Shown here: one piece after another, positions 50,413-60,228 of the stretch
Position numbering within the stretch: position 1 is the stretch's first letter
Layout of the letters: each line of letters starts with the position of its first letter
Origin: Mycobacterium sp.
Lineage (GTDB): Bacteria; Actinomycetota; Actinomycetes; Mycobacteriales; Mycobacteriaceae
Assembly: GCA_016197405.1 (NCBI GenBank)
Contig: JACPVR010000015.1
Coordinates: forward strand, 93,565 to 157,564
DNA length: 64,000 bases
Direction of reading: 5' to 3'
Translations under genes and position numbers: made by a program
The notes under the pieces: generated by a model
The model's database searches: none
What the model saw: the letters and a program-made list of their open reading frames with translations, nothing else
Told to the model about the DNA's origin: nothing

Positions 50413-52938
50413 TCAGATGTCCACCGGCATCGGATCGACATGCCAGATGTCCTCGCAGTACTGCGCGATGGCGCGATCGGAGGAGAACTTGCCGCTGCGC
50501 GCACTGTTGAGGATCGACATCCTCGACCAGGTGTCGCCGTCTTGCCACGCGGCGCTGACCCGGTCCTGGCAGTCGACGTAGGACCGGTAATCGGCCAGTA
50601 CCAGGAACGGGTCGTGGAAGCACAGGTTGTCGACAATCGGTCGCAGCACTTCGGTGTCCCCGTGGGTGAACGTGCCCTGGGCGATCAGTTCCAGGACGGC
50701 GGCCAGTTCCGGATCCCGCTCGATGTATTCGGTGGGTCGGTAGCCCTGGGCCTTCACCCCTTCGACCTGGTCCTCGGTGAGCCCGAACAGGAAGAAGTTC
50801 TCCGCGCCGGCCTCCTCGCGGATTTCCACATTGGCCCCGTCGAGCGTGCCGATGGTCAGCGCGCCGTTGATCATGAACTTCATGTTGCCGGTACCGGAGG
50901 CTTCCTTGCCGGCCGTCGAAATCTGCTCGGACAGGTTGGCGGCCGGATAGATCAGGTGCGCGTTCTGGACGTTGAAGTTGGGCAGGAACACCACCTTCAT
51001 GAAGCGGTTCACGTCGGGGTCGTTGTTGACGGTTGCGCCGACGGCGGTGATCAGCCTGATGATGCGCTTGGCCATGAAATAGCCCGGTGCGGCCTTACCG
51101 CCGAAGATGAACGCCCGCGGCGGGATCGACAGACTGGGATCCTGCTTGAGCCGGTGGTAGAGCGCGATGATGTGCAGCACGTTGAGGTGCTGGCGCTTGT
51201 ACTCGTGGATCCGCTTGACCTGCACGTCGAACATCCAGGTGGGGTCCAGCTCGATGCCGGTCGAGGAGTGTACGTACTCGGCGAGCCGGGACTTGTTGGC
51301 ACGCTTCACTTCGCGCCACCGCTCGCGGAAAGACGGATCGTCGACGAAATTCTCCAGCCCGCGCAGCCGGTCCAGGTCGGTCAGCCAGCCCGTTCCGACG
51401 GTCTCATCGAGCAGCGTGCGCAGCCCTGGATTCGACAGTGCCAGGAACCGGCGCGGGGTGACCCCGTTGGTGACGTTGCCGAACCGCTCCGGCCACATCT
51501 CGTAGAAGTCCTTGAGGACACTGGCCTTGAGCAGCTCGGAGTGCAGCGCGGCCACCCCGTTGACGGCGTGGCTGCCGACGGTGGCCAGATGCGCCATCCG
51601 TACGCACTTGCCACCGTCCTCGCCGATCAGCGACATCCGGCGCACCCGCTCCTCGTCATCGGGGAAACGTGCCCGCACCTCGTCGAGGAACCGCTCGTTG
51701 ATCTCGTAGATGATCTCCAGATGCCGCGGCAGGGAGTCGCCGAAGATCGACAGTGGCCAGGTCTCCAACGCCTCGGGCAGCAGCGTGTGATTGGTGTAGC
51801 CGAAGGTCCGGATGGTGAGGTCCCACGCCTCGTCCCATTCCAGGTGGTGCTCGTCGACCAACAGGCGCATCAGTTCGGCGACCGCGATGGACGGGTGGGT
51901 GTCGTTGAGCTGGATGGCCCACTTGTCCGGCAGTGCCGACAGCGGCTGGTTGGCCCGCTGGGTGTGGATGTTGATGATGTCCTGCAGTGAGCACGAGACG
52001 AAGAAGTACTGCTGCTGCAGCCGCAGCCGCTTACCGGCCTCGGGCTCGTCATTGGGGTAGAGAACCTTGGAGACCTTCTCGGTCAGGACCTCGTCCTCGA
52101 CGGCCTTGTAGAAGTCGCCGGTGTTGAACGCTTCCAGCACGAAGGACTGCACCGATCGGGCGCTCCACAGTGTCAGCGTGTTGCAGGTGTTGACGCCGTA
52201 ACCCTGGATCGGGGTGTCGTAGGAGACACCCTTGAGCACCCGCCGGGGGATCCACCGCACCCGCAGCCGCCCGGCGACGTCGACGTACTGCTCGGTGTAG
52301 CCGCCCCAGCAGACCAGATAGCTGGCGTCGGGCTTGTCGATTTCCCACGGGTTGCCCGCGACCAGCCAGTTGTCGGTCTTCTCGACCTGCCAGCCGTCCT
52401 GGATCTCCTGATCGAAGATGCCGAACTCGTAGCGGATGCCGTATCCGATCGACGGCCGTTCCAGGGTGGCCATCGAATCCAGGTAGCAGGCCGCCAGACG
52501 GCCCAGGCCGCCGTTGCCCAGACCGGGCTCTTCCTCGCAGGCGATGATCTCGTCGAGATCCTGGCCGAGTGCTGCCAGCGCCTCGCGGGCCTCGTCCTCG
52601 ATCTGCAGGTTGAGCAGATTGTTGCCCAGCTGCGGGCCCATCAGGAACTCCGCCGACAGATAGCAGGTGACCTTGTTCGACAGGTCGAGCCAGTCCTGGG
52701 TGGTCGCCATCCAGCGCTGCTGCATGCGATCGCGCACGGCCAGCGACAACGCCCGGTAATAGTGCTCTGTCGTGCGCGCCGCCGCCGGACGGCCGATGGA
52801 GTACGTCAGGTGGTCGGAGACCGCCGCACGCAACGCCTCGGCGGTCATCCCGGTCCGCGTCTGCCCGGTCGGGGCGGGCGCCGTCACCGGGGTGCCGTCA
52901 TCCGTCCGACCGGACAGCGAGTTCACGACATCGGTCAC
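50413..52938 (-). CDS. glgP: Glycogen phosphorylase
   Basis: This 841-residue GT35 enzyme releases glucose-1-phosphate from alpha-1,4-glucan. The PLP lysine lies in the conserved EASGTGNMKFMINGALTIGT segment. Other blocks are CYLSAEFLMGPQLGNNLLN near the N-terminus, GNGGLGRLAACYLDSMATL and NGVTPRRFL. The length matches bacterial GlgP/MalP (about 800-850). ATG 52938 is used; an N-terminal Thr/Pro-rich extension of about 30 residues precedes the conserved domain. Confidence 0.96.
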   Translation of the reverse strand: MTDVVNSLSGRTDDGTPVTAPAPTGQTRTGMTAEALRAAVSDHLTYSIGRPAAARTTEHYYRALSLAVRDRMQQRWMATTQDWLDLSNKVTCYLSAEFLMGPQLGNNLLNLQIEDEAREALAALGQDLDEIIACEEEPGLGNGGLGRLAACYLDSMATLERPSIGYGIRYEFGIFDQEIQDGWQVEKTDNWLVAGNPWEIDKPDASYLVCWGGYTEQYVDVAGRLRVRWIPRRVLKGVSYDTPIQGYGVNTCNTLTLWSARSVQSFVLEAFNTGDFYKAVEDEVLTEKVSKVLYPNDEPEAGKRLRLQQQYFFVSCSLQDIINIHTQRANQPLSALPDKWAIQLNDTHPSIAVAELMRLLVDEHHLEWDEAWDLTIRTFGYTNHTLLPEALETWPLSIFGDSLPRHLEIIYEINERFLDEVRARFPDDEERVRRMSLIGEDGGKCVRMAHLATVGSHAVNGVAALHSELLKASVLKDFYEMWPERFGNVTNGVTPRRFLALSNPGLRTLLDETVGTGWLTDLDRLRGLENFVDDPSFRERWREVKRANKSRLAEYVHSSTGIELDPTWMFDVQVKRIHEYKRQHLNVLHIIALYHRLKQDPSLSIPPRAFIFGGKAAPGYFMAKRIIRLITAVGATVNNDPDVNRFMKVVFLPNFNVQNAHLIYPAANLSEQISTAGKEASGTGNMKFMINGALTIGTLDGANVEIREEAGAENFFLFGLTEDQVEGVKAQGYRPTEYIERDPELAAVLELIAQGTFTHGDTEVLRPIVDNLCFHDPFLVLADYRSYVDCQDRVSAAWQDGDTWSRMSILNSARSGKFSSDRAIAQYCEDIWHVDPMPVDI

Positions 52939-53177
52939 CGAAGTTTCTCCCTACGTAGAGTGCACGCGATTTCGGGTGCAGTGTGTCACCACAGTGTTAC
53001 GTGAAGCGCTCAGATTGGGTCATCGGCGTGAACGAATGCCGTCCAGCGGGCGGCCTCGGTAACAAATCGCGGCGGCCGGCGATGCATGTGTTGAGGGACG
53101 TCGCGGTACTAACCGGTCAGGAGCCGGTGTCGGGGGAGACGGCCGCGAGGGCTGGGGTTGTAAGGCGGTACTGCACT

Positions 53178-54857
53178 ATGCGTGCATCGATCGAATCACG
53201 TTGTAGACAAACGCTTGTAGCTGGTCTCGCGACAACGGTCGTGATCTGTATGACCGCTCTGACCGGCGGAATCGCCCCGGCGCTTGCCGCGCCGCGGACC
53301 GACACCGAGGCACCGGCCGTGCCCGCGACGACCACCGCGGTGGCGCCGGTGCCCGACACGCCGCAGGACAAGCCTGCCGGCAAGACCCCGGCGGCCCCCG
53401 CCGAGACCCCGGCGGCCCCCGCCGAGACCCCGGTGGCGCCCGCCGAGACCCCGGTGGCGCCCGCCGAGACCCCGGTGGCGCCGGTGGAGACGCCGGTGGC
53501 GCCGGTCACACCGGTGCCGACACCCGTCGCGCCGGTGCCGGTCGAGTCTCCGGCAGCGGTGCCGGCCGAAATGCCTGCCGCCCCGTCGGCGCAGAAACCT
53601 GCTGCCACACCCACCGCAACACCTCGGGCCGCCGCGGTGCCGGAGCCGGCCCCAGAAGCGCCGGCGGCCGTGCCCGCACCACAAGCCCCGGCATCGACGA
53701 CCGCGCCCGCCACCACACCGGCCCCGGCTGCCGCGCCGTCCAGCGCGGCACCGGCTACACCGAGTTCCGCCACGCCCGGCGCCACGTCCGAGGTCGCCGC
53801 GCCGACCACCTCTGGTTCATCGGTGGCGGCCACGCCCGAGACGTCACCGCCGGCCGGCTCGGAGACGGCCAAGACCGGTTCTGAGACCACGGTGTCGGAG
53901 GCTGCGGATGCCCGCTCCGAGGTGACCGGATCCGCGGTGCAGCAGGCGGCCTTGGAGACCCCGCAGACCCTGCAGGCCGCCCAGGCCGATATCGCGGTGG
54001 CCAAAGCGGCGGTGCCGGTCGAGCAGAAACCGGCTGCGGCCGCACCGCAGGAGGTGGCCGAACTGGTGCAGGCCATCGAGTTGCCGCAACGCAATATCGC
54101 CGAACCTGTTGTCGCCGCCGCGAACTGGAGCAACGGCGTGCGGCAATGGAGCCCGGACTGGGTGCGCTATGACGAGCGCGAGCGGCCGGTGCTGTCCAAC
54201 CCGTACCGCGATCCGGTTCGGGTGGTCTACGTCTACGAGAACACGCCGCGCATCGCGGTGATCCCGCCGTTGGCCAGCATCGTGCTGGAAGTGGCCCGGT
54301 TGGCGGTGTATAGCTTCACCGCCGTCGTGGTCAACGCCATCAACACCGTCGTCGATGTCGCGGTCGGCACGTTCTTCGGTGGCGGAATTCTGCCGTCACT
54401 GGTCGACGGGCTCGGCGCGGTGATAGGGCTGCCCGCACCGATATTCGGGGTGTCGCGCTACACCGACGTGCCCGTCCAGGTGCGCTATTCCGATGCCGCC
54501 TACCAGCCGTTCCTGGTGCGCCAGGTCGTCGACCTGGGGGAGGACACCCAGTACGGGGAACGCAAAGTCCTGCTCGACGGTGCAACGCCGGCATGGGGCC
54601 AGTGGGTGAAGACCGCAGGCGGGCAACAACAGTTCGAGGTCCACAAGACCCAGCAGCTCCCCGGCCTGGACACCCCGCGGGAAGCGCCGCTGCCCGGCAA
54701 CTACCGGCTGCGGCTGGCCTCCGAGGACGCCCCGACCGGCGGCGGTAACCGAACTCAGGAGTACCTGGCGATCGCGGGCGCGCTCGCGGTGGCGCTCAGC
54801 ATGGGTTGTGTGGGCCTCAGCGTCTACCTGGGACGCCGGCGGGTGCCGTTGCACTGA
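53178..54857 (+). CDS. Secreted Pro/Ala-rich protein with heptad repeats and C-terminal membrane anchor
   Basis: The protein has 559 residues from ATG 53178 (frame open to 52983). The signal peptide has a hydrophobic core and an ALAAP cleavage site near residue 41. Residues about 45-340 are Pro/Ala/Thr-rich and probably extended; they include six AETPVAP-type heptads. Residues about 360-525 form a folded domain with aromatic and acidic residues (VRQWSPDWVRYDERERPV). A single membrane helix (YLAIAGALAVALSMGCVGLSVYLG) and RRR end the protein, so it is likely a cell-wall-spanning anchored protein. No enzymatic motif seen. Confidence 0.82.
   Translation: MRASIESRCRQTLVAGLATTVVICMTALTGGIAPALAAPRTDTEAPAVPATTTAVAPVPDTPQDKPAGKTPAAPAETPAAPAETPVAPAETPVAPAETPVAPVETPVAPVTPVPTPVAPVPVESPAAVPAEMPAAPSAQKPAATPTATPRAAAVPEPAPEAPAAVPAPQAPASTTAPATTPAPAAAPSSAAPATPSSATPGATSEVAAPTTSGSSVAATPETSPPAGSETAKTGSETTVSEAADARSEVTGSAVQQAALETPQTLQAAQADIAVAKAAVPVEQKPAAAAPQEVAELVQAIELPQRNIAEPVVAAANWSNGVRQWSPDWVRYDERERPVLSNPYRDPVRVVYVYENTPRIAVIPPLASIVLEVARLAVYSFTAVVVNAINTVVDVAVGTFFGGGILPSLVDGLGAVIGLPAPIFGVSRYTDVPVQVRYSDAAYQPFLVRQVVDLGEDTQYGERKVLLDGATPAWGQWVKTAGGQQQFEVHKTQQLPGLDTPREAPLPGNYRLRLASEDAPTGGGNRTQEYLAIAGALAVALSMGCVGLSVYLGRRRVPLH
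53379..53504 (+). repeat. Tandem 21-bp repeat encoding AETPVAP heptads
   Basis: Six 21-bp units (53379, 53400, 53421, 53442, 53463, 53484) encode GKTPAAP, AETPAAP, AETPVAP (three times) and VETPVAP. The DNA is nearly identical between the inner units, so unit number is likely to vary between strains by slippage or recombination. Confidence 0.85.
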
Positions 54858-55012
54858 TGCCAGCCCGGCAGGTCGCTGTACGGCACGTCGAATGGGCGTC
54901 CAGATAAGAATCGCGCCGATTTCATCACTACCGCGGCACGGCTGATTACGGGATGTTGACGGGGCCGTAAAAACCCGATCAGCACCCGATAACACCAGAT
55001 CAGGCGAACCAA

Positions 55013-55039
55013 GCATGTCCACCGTCGTCGTGGGCATGC
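55013..55039. promoter_or_regulatory. Inverted repeat upstream of the sulfur-scavenging operon
   Basis: Arms gcatgtccac (55013-55022) and gtgggcatgc (55030-55039) match at 9 of 10 positions around a 7-bp centre, 50 bp before the binding-protein ATG. It could be a regulator-binding site or a 5' leader hairpin. Confidence 0.45.
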
Positions 55040-55088
55040 CGTCGACCCCTGCGCGGTGTGGATCGCTTGAGCGAAAGATCAGCAAACG

Positions 55089-56759
55089 ATGTCCGCACCC
55101 ATTGCCACCCCGGGCCGTCTCGGCGCTGTTGCCGCCGTCGTCGCCGTCAGCACCCTGGTGCTGGCCGGTTGCGGGGCCTCGGATCAGACGTCGTCGTCAG
55201 GCGGTGACGGAAAACCCGTCAGCGGCGGATCGATCGTCTATGGTGCCGACCGCGAGCCCATCTGCCTGGACCCGCACAACTACGGCGATATGCCGCAGAC
55301 CTATGTTGCCCGGCAGTACCTGGACTCGCTGGTCTCGGAGCGTCCCGACGGCACCGTGGTGCCCTGGCTCGCCGACTCCTGGACGGTGTCACCTGACGGG
55401 CTCACCTACACATTCAAGATCAAGCAGGGCGTGAAGTTCCACGACGGCGAGGTGCTCGACGCTCCCGCGGTCAAGGCCAACTTCGACCAGATCCTCGATC
55501 CCGCAACACAATCGATGACCGATACCGGGTATCTGAAGCCGTATTACGAGTCGTCGAAGGCCGTCGATCCCACGACATTCGAACTCAAACTGCACACCCC
55601 GTACTCGGCGCTGTTGCCGGTACTGTCGCAGGCATTTTTCGGGATCGAATCACCCAAGGCGATGGCGCGCGGGCTCGACGCCAACTGCCAGTCGCCGGTG
55701 GGCACTGGCCCGTTCAAGGTCAAGGAATGGGTGCACGGCCAGAGCGTCGAACTGGACAAGAATGCCGACTACAACTCCGCGCCCGCCGACGCCAAGCATC
55801 AGGGCCCGGCCTACCTGGATCATGTCAGCTGGAAATTCCTGGAAGACGGCTCAGTGCGGTTCGCGGCGGTGCAAGGCCAGGGTGCCGACATCATCTTCAA
55901 CCCGCCGCCGCAGCAGAACGCCGCGCTCAAGGCCGACCCCAATCTGGCACTGCAGGAATTCACGCACACCGGTCTGCCGAACGGATTGGCGCTCAACACG
56001 ACTCGGTTCCCCTTCACCGACACCGCGGTACGCCAGGCCTTCATCCACGGATCGAATGCAGAAGCCGCGGTGAAGAGCTCGTACCTCGGGGTCTTCGAAT
56101 GGGAGCCCGGCCCGCTGTCGTCGACCACACCCTTCTTCGACAAGGACCTGCGCAACTATTACGCCCATGACCCGGACACGTCCAACAAACTGCTCGACGA
56201 GGCCGGCTGGACGCAGCGCGACGGTGACGGCTACCGGACCAAGGACGGCAAGCAGCTGAAGGCCGAGCTGGTCTACTCCTCGGATCCCGGTGACACACCG
56301 CCCGCCGATCTCACGCTCTACCAAGACATTCAGGCCGCCGAGAAGGAAATCGGCTTCAACCTGGTGCTCAAGCCGATCCCGCAGGACCAGTACTTCGCCG
56401 CGTTCACCGACCAGAACGCCTACGACGCACTGGCCGGTGCGTACTGGAACAGCCCGACGCCATTGGTGCTGTCGATCGTCTACTCGACGGATTCACTGAA
56501 ACTGGCGCCCGGCAACAACATGTCCTGGGTGCAGAACCCGGCCATCGACGCCCCGCTGCACGAGGTGTCGGCGGCATCGGATCCCGAGACCCAGCAGCAC
56601 CTCTACGACCAGGTGCAGAAGATCGTCGCCGAGCAGGCCTATCACCTCGGGCTGTATCCGCAGACCACCCGGCTGGTGACCAAGAAGAATCTCAAGGACG
56701 TCTGGATCGAGCCCTCCGAAGGTGAGCCGGTGCTGCACGACGCATGGCTGGCGCCGTGA
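55089..56759 (+). CDS. ABC transporter substrate-binding lipoprotein (SBP family 5) of the sulfur operon
   Basis: This 556-residue protein has a signal peptide with lipobox LAGC (Cys about residue 28) and a Ser/Gly linker. The family 5 domain shows VKFHDGEVLDAPAVKANFDQI and GTGPFKVKEW. Because the operon ends in DszA-like and SfnB-like monooxygenases, the ligand is probably an organosulfur compound such as a sulfone or sulfonate, which is unusual for this SBP family. Its stop overlaps the permease start (GTGA). Confidence 0.88.
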   Translation: MSAPIATPGRLGAVAAVVAVSTLVLAGCGASDQTSSSGGDGKPVSGGSIVYGADREPICLDPHNYGDMPQTYVARQYLDSLVSERPDGTVVPWLADSWTVSPDGLTYTFKIKQGVKFHDGEVLDAPAVKANFDQILDPATQSMTDTGYLKPYYESSKAVDPTTFELKLHTPYSALLPVLSQAFFGIESPKAMARGLDANCQSPVGTGPFKVKEWVHGQSVELDKNADYNSAPADAKHQGPAYLDHVSWKFLEDGSVRFAAVQGQGADIIFNPPPQQNAALKADPNLALQEFTHTGLPNGLALNTTRFPFTDTAVRQAFIHGSNAEAAVKSSYLGVFEWEPGPLSSTTPFFDKDLRNYYAHDPDTSNKLLDEAGWTQRDGDGYRTKDGKQLKAELVYSSDPGDTPPADLTLYQDIQAAEKEIGFNLVLKPIPQDQYFAAFTDQNAYDALAGAYWNSPTPLVLSIVYSTDSLKLAPGNNMSWVQNPAIDAPLHEVSAASDPETQQHLYDQVQKIVAEQAYHLGLYPQTTRLVTKKNLKDVWIEPSEGEPVLHDAWLAP

Positions 56760-57727
56760 CCGATCCGGTTACACCGGCCCGCCGCACCCGTATCCGGGTG
56801 CGGCGGGTTCTCGGTCGTATCGCCGGTGTGATCGGTGTGCTGTGGGGTGCGGCGACACTGACCTTCATTGCCCAGCAGCTGATGCCGACCGACGCCGCCC
56901 AGTCCATCCTCGGCGGTGCGGGTTCCAAGCCGACACCCGAACAGCTCGCCGCCGTCCGGGCGCAGTACGGTCTGGACCGCCCGGTGCTCATCCAGTACCT
57001 GGACTACATCGGCGGCCTGCTGCGCGGCGACCTCGGGGTCTCCTACTCGCGCAAACAACCGGTCGCCGAGATGATCGGCCAGCAACTCGGACCCACCGTG
57101 ACGCTGACCCTCACCGCACTCGTGGTGTCCTGGTTGATCGCCGTCGCGGTCACCCTGCTGACCGCGCACCGCGGCCGAACACTGGCCACCATCGGCTCAG
57201 GTCTGGAGACATTCCTGGCCGCATTGCCCCAATATTGGCTGGGCATAGTGCTTCTGGTGTTGTTCGCATTCCATCTGCACTGGCTGCCGGTGGTCGGTGA
57301 CGGCGGGTTGGCGAGCCTGATCCTGCCTGCCCTGACGCTGGCGCTGCCCCTGGCCGGTTTCCTCGGGCAGGTCACCCGCGACGAGTTCTCCTCGGCGCTG
57401 GAGCAGCCGTTTGCGGTCTCGGCCCGCGCCCGCGGAATGGGCGACTGGGGTGTGCGTTGGCGGCACGCGCTGCGGCACGCGGTGCTGCCCGGACTGACAT
57501 TGTCCGGCTGGGCATTGGGCTCGTTGTTCTCCACCGCGGTCATCGTCGAGACGGTCTTCGTACGTCCCGGTCTGGGTCGCGTTCTCGTCGACGCGGTGAC
57601 GGCGCACGATATGCCCGTCGTGGTCGGTGTGACGCTCTTCGTGGCGGCGGTGTACGTGCTGGCGAACCTCTTGGTGAACACCGCCTTCGGGCGTATCGAC
57701 CCGCGGCTACGAGCGGCGGCCCGATGA
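56756..57727 (+). CDS. ABC transporter permease, DppB type, sulfur operon
   Basis: The protein has 323 residues from GTG 56756, which overlaps the previous TGA by GTGA; ATG 56744 is an alternative. It has six membrane segments, with QQLMPTDAAQSILGG after helix 1 and the coupling loop SARARGMGDWGVRWRHALRH. It pairs with the DppC-type subunit starting at 57724 (4-bp overlap). Confidence 0.88.
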   Translation: MTDPVTPARRTRIRVRRVLGRIAGVIGVLWGAATLTFIAQQLMPTDAAQSILGGAGSKPTPEQLAAVRAQYGLDRPVLIQYLDYIGGLLRGDLGVSYSRKQPVAEMIGQQLGPTVTLTLTALVVSWLIAVAVTLLTAHRGRTLATIGSGLETFLAALPQYWLGIVLLVLFAFHLHWLPVVGDGGLASLILPALTLALPLAGFLGQVTRDEFSSALEQPFAVSARARGMGDWGVRWRHALRHAVLPGLTLSGWALGSLFSTAVIVETVFVRPGLGRVLVDAVTAHDMPVVVGVTLFVAAVYVLANLLVNTAFGRIDPRLRAAAR

Positions 57728-58590
57728 CGATCAATGTCGCCGACGCCGCCGCGGTCCGTTCCGCGCTCAGCGTCCCAGGTACGCGCCGCTTCCGGCCCGC
57801 GGTCTGGCTGGCCGCGCTGTTCCTGGTTCTGGTGCTGGCCTGGGCGGTCGCGCCCGGTGCGTTCACCAGCGAGACCCCTTTCGACACCGATATCGAAGCC
57901 GCACTGCAGAGTCCGTCGCTGCAGCACTGGTTCGGCACCGACGCCTCCGGCCGCGATATCTTTACCCGGGTGGTGTTCGGCGCCCGCAGCTCACTGCTCA
58001 TCGGCACCGGCGCCACCGCGCTCGCGCTGGTCTTCGCGATCGCATTCGGTTTCGCGGCCGGCCTCGGTGGGCGGTTCACCGACGGCGCCATCAGCCGTTT
58101 CCTCGAAGTGGTGCTCGCAATACCGGGTCTGCTGATCGCGTTGCTCTTCGTCGCGATGTTCGGACCGGGGGTGGCCACCGAGATCGTCGCCGTGGCGCTC
58201 GGATCGGCTGCCGGATACGCGTGGATGGTGCGCGGCCAGGTCATCGCCGTCAAGGATTCCGGGTACGTCAACGCCGCAGTGGCGCTGGGGCACAAGCGGT
58301 CCCGGATCATCGCGCGACACGTCTTCCCCAATGCGATGCGGCCGTTGGTGGCGCTGGCGACACTCGGTGTCGGTCAGTCGATCGTGTGGGCGTCGTCGCT
58401 GAGCTTTCTCGGGCTCGGTGTCGCGCCGCCGGCACCGGAGTGGGGAGCCATGCTCGATGCCGGGCGCGATTTCGTGTCGACGGCCTGGTGGCTGGAACTC
58501 TTCCCCGGGCTGGCCATCGTCGGCTGCACGCTGTCGGTGACGGTGCTGGGTCGCCATTGGCAACAGCGAATCGAAGGACGGCTGCCATGA
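57724..58590 (+). CDS. ABC transporter permease, DppC type, sulfur operon
   Basis: This 288-residue protein has an N-terminal helix (VWLAALFLVLVLAWAVAPG), then WFGTDASGRDIFTRVVFGAR, the DppC signature, and five more helices. The cytoplasmic loop reads VNAAVALGHKRSRIIARHVFPN. It overlaps both neighbours by 4 bp. Confidence 0.9.
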   Translation: MTINVADAAAVRSALSVPGTRRFRPAVWLAALFLVLVLAWAVAPGAFTSETPFDTDIEAALQSPSLQHWFGTDASGRDIFTRVVFGARSSLLIGTGATALALVFAIAFGFAAGLGGRFTDGAISRFLEVVLAIPGLLIALLFVAMFGPGVATEIVAVALGSAAGYAWMVRGQVIAVKDSGYVNAAVALGHKRSRIIARHVFPNAMRPLVALATLGVGQSIVWASSLSFLGLGVAPPAPEWGAMLDAGRDFVSTAWWLELFPGLAIVGCTLSVTVLGRHWQQRIEGRLP

Positions 58591-60227
58591 GCACTGCATT
58601 ACTGCGCGTCGAGGATCTCCGTGTCGCGTTCGGTTCCCGGGAGCCGGTCGTGCGTGGGGTGTCCTTCGAGGTGGCGCCGGGGGAGTGCCTCGCGATCGTC
58701 GGTGAGTCCGGGTCCGGTAAGAGCGTCACCGCCCGCACACTTCTCGGATTGGCAGGTCCCGCAGCACATGTCAGTGCGGCACGGCTCGAACTACAGGGCC
58801 GCTCGCTGTTGGGCAACCGCGACCGGGACTGGCGCAGGATCCGTGGCGGCCAGGTCGGCTTCGTACTACAGGACGCCCTGGTATCGCTCGATCCGTTGCG
58901 CACCGTCGGTGCCGAGATCGCCGAGACGCTACGGCTGCACCGGTACGGCAACAAGGCCCGGCGCCGCGCCCGGGTGCTGGAGCTCCTGGAGGCCGTCGGA
59001 GTCCCGGAACCGGAACTTCGGGCCCGTCAGCTGCCACACGAACTCTCCGGAGGGCAGCGTCAGCGCGCACTGATCGCCTCGGCCATCGCACTGGACCCCC
59101 CGCTGCTGATCGCCGACGAACCCACCACAGCGCTCGATGTCACCATCCAAGCCCAGATCCTCGACCTCTTGCAGGCGATGAAGGACCGCGGCACCGGTTT
59201 GATCCTGATAAGTCACGACCTTGCGGTGGTGAGCCGATTGGCAGACCGGGTCGCCGTGATGCGCAATGGGCTGCTGGTGGAGCAGGGTCCGGTCACCGAG
59301 GTGCTGACGCACCCGAGCCATCCCTACACCCGCACGCTGTTGAACGCCATACCGGCCGCACACCGCAAGGGCACCAGGCTTTCCGGCGCACCGGCCCGGC
59401 CTGTCACCGATACCGTGCGGCCCGCGTCGCCACCGGGTGGCGTGCTGCTGGCCGCCGACGGTCTGGTGAAGAGATTCCGCGGCCCCGACGGTGTGGAACG
59501 CACTGCGGTCGAGGATGTCTCGTTCACCGTCGGGGTCGGGGAGACGCTCGGCATCGTGGGCGAGTCCGGCTCGGGTAAGACCACCACCGCACAACTGGCG
59601 CTGGCCTTGCTCGAACCGGACTCCGGAACCGTACGGCTGGCCGGAGAGCCGTGGAGTGCGGTGAGCGAAGGTCAGCGCCGGGACCGTAGGCGCACGGTGT
59701 CGGTGATCTACCAGGATCCGCTGGGATCATTCGATCCACGCTGGACGGTCGGTCGCATCATCTCCGACGCTCTGCCCGTGGCGTCGTACCGGGACAAGGC
59801 GGCACGGCAGCGGCGCACGGCCGAGTTGCTCGCCGATGTCGGATTGTCCCGCGAACATGTGGACCGGCGTCCCCTGTTGTTGTCCGGAGGTCAGCGCCAG
59901 CGGGTTGCCATCGCGCGGGCACTGGCACCGGAACCCGCACTCATCGTCTGCGACGAACCGGTGTCGGCACTCGATGTCACCATCCAGGCGCAGGTGCTCG
60001 ATCTGCTCGACGACCTGCAGAAGCGGCTCGGCTTGTCGTATCTGTTCATATCGCACGATTTGGGCGTCATCCATCACGTCGCCGACCGGGTCCTGGTGAT
60101 GCGACACGGCCGGGTCGTCGAATCCGGAACGGCCACCGAGATTTTCCAGACCCCACGCGATCCCTACACCCGGCAACTACTGGCGAGCCTGCCCCCCGCG
60201 GTGCCGCAACCCGTCCCCGGAGGCTGA
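58587..60227 (+). CDS. Fused double ATP-binding protein, sulfur operon
   Basis: The protein has 546 residues. NBD1 has [23 protein letters not shown] and [15 protein letters not shown]2 has [23 protein letters not shown] and LIVCDEPVSALD. It is the energy unit for the permeases at 56756-58590. The next gene (DszA-like) starts one base after its stop, so import and oxidation are produced together. Confidence 0.92.
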   Translation: MSTALLRVEDLRVAFGSREPVVRGVSFEVAPGECLAIVGESGSGKSVTARTLLGLAGPAAHVSAARLELQGRSLLGNRDRDWRRIRGGQVGFVLQDALVSLDPLRTVGAEIAETLRLHRYGNKARRRARVLELLEAVGVPEPELRARQLPHELSGGQRQRALIASAIALDPPLLIADEPTTALDVTIQAQILDLLQAMKDRGTGLILISHDLAVVSRLADRVAVMRNGLLVEQGPVTEVLTHPSHPYTRTLLNAIPAAHRKGTRLSGAPARPVTDTVRPASPPGGVLLAADGLVKRFRGPDGVERTAVEDVSFTVGVGETLGIVGESGSGKTTTAQLALALLEPDSGTVRLAGEPWSAVSEGQRRDRRRTVSVIYQDPLGSFDPRWTVGRIISDALPVASYRDKAARQRRTAELLADVGLSREHVDRRPLLLSGGQRQRVAIARALAPEPALIVCDEPVSALDVTIQAQVLDLLDDLQKRLGLSYLFISHDLGVIHHVADRVLVMRHGRVVESGTATEIFQTPRDPYTRQLLASLPPAVPQPVPGG

Positions 60228-60228
60228 C

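Noticed and set aside
50410..51990. 526-codon plus-strand open frame opposite glgP
   Set aside because: Antisense to glycogen phosphorylase including its PLP-lysine motif; no domain seen.
52939..53177. Possible CRP-type site or upstream coding extension before the Pro/Ala-rich gene
   Set aside because: No good TGTGA-N6-TCACA match, and the extended frame from 52983 lacks a signal peptide at its start, so ATG 53178 is preferred.
53379..53504. CRISPR-like tandem repeats
   Set aside because: Units are contiguous 21-bp coding repeats without spacers, and the frame is maintained.
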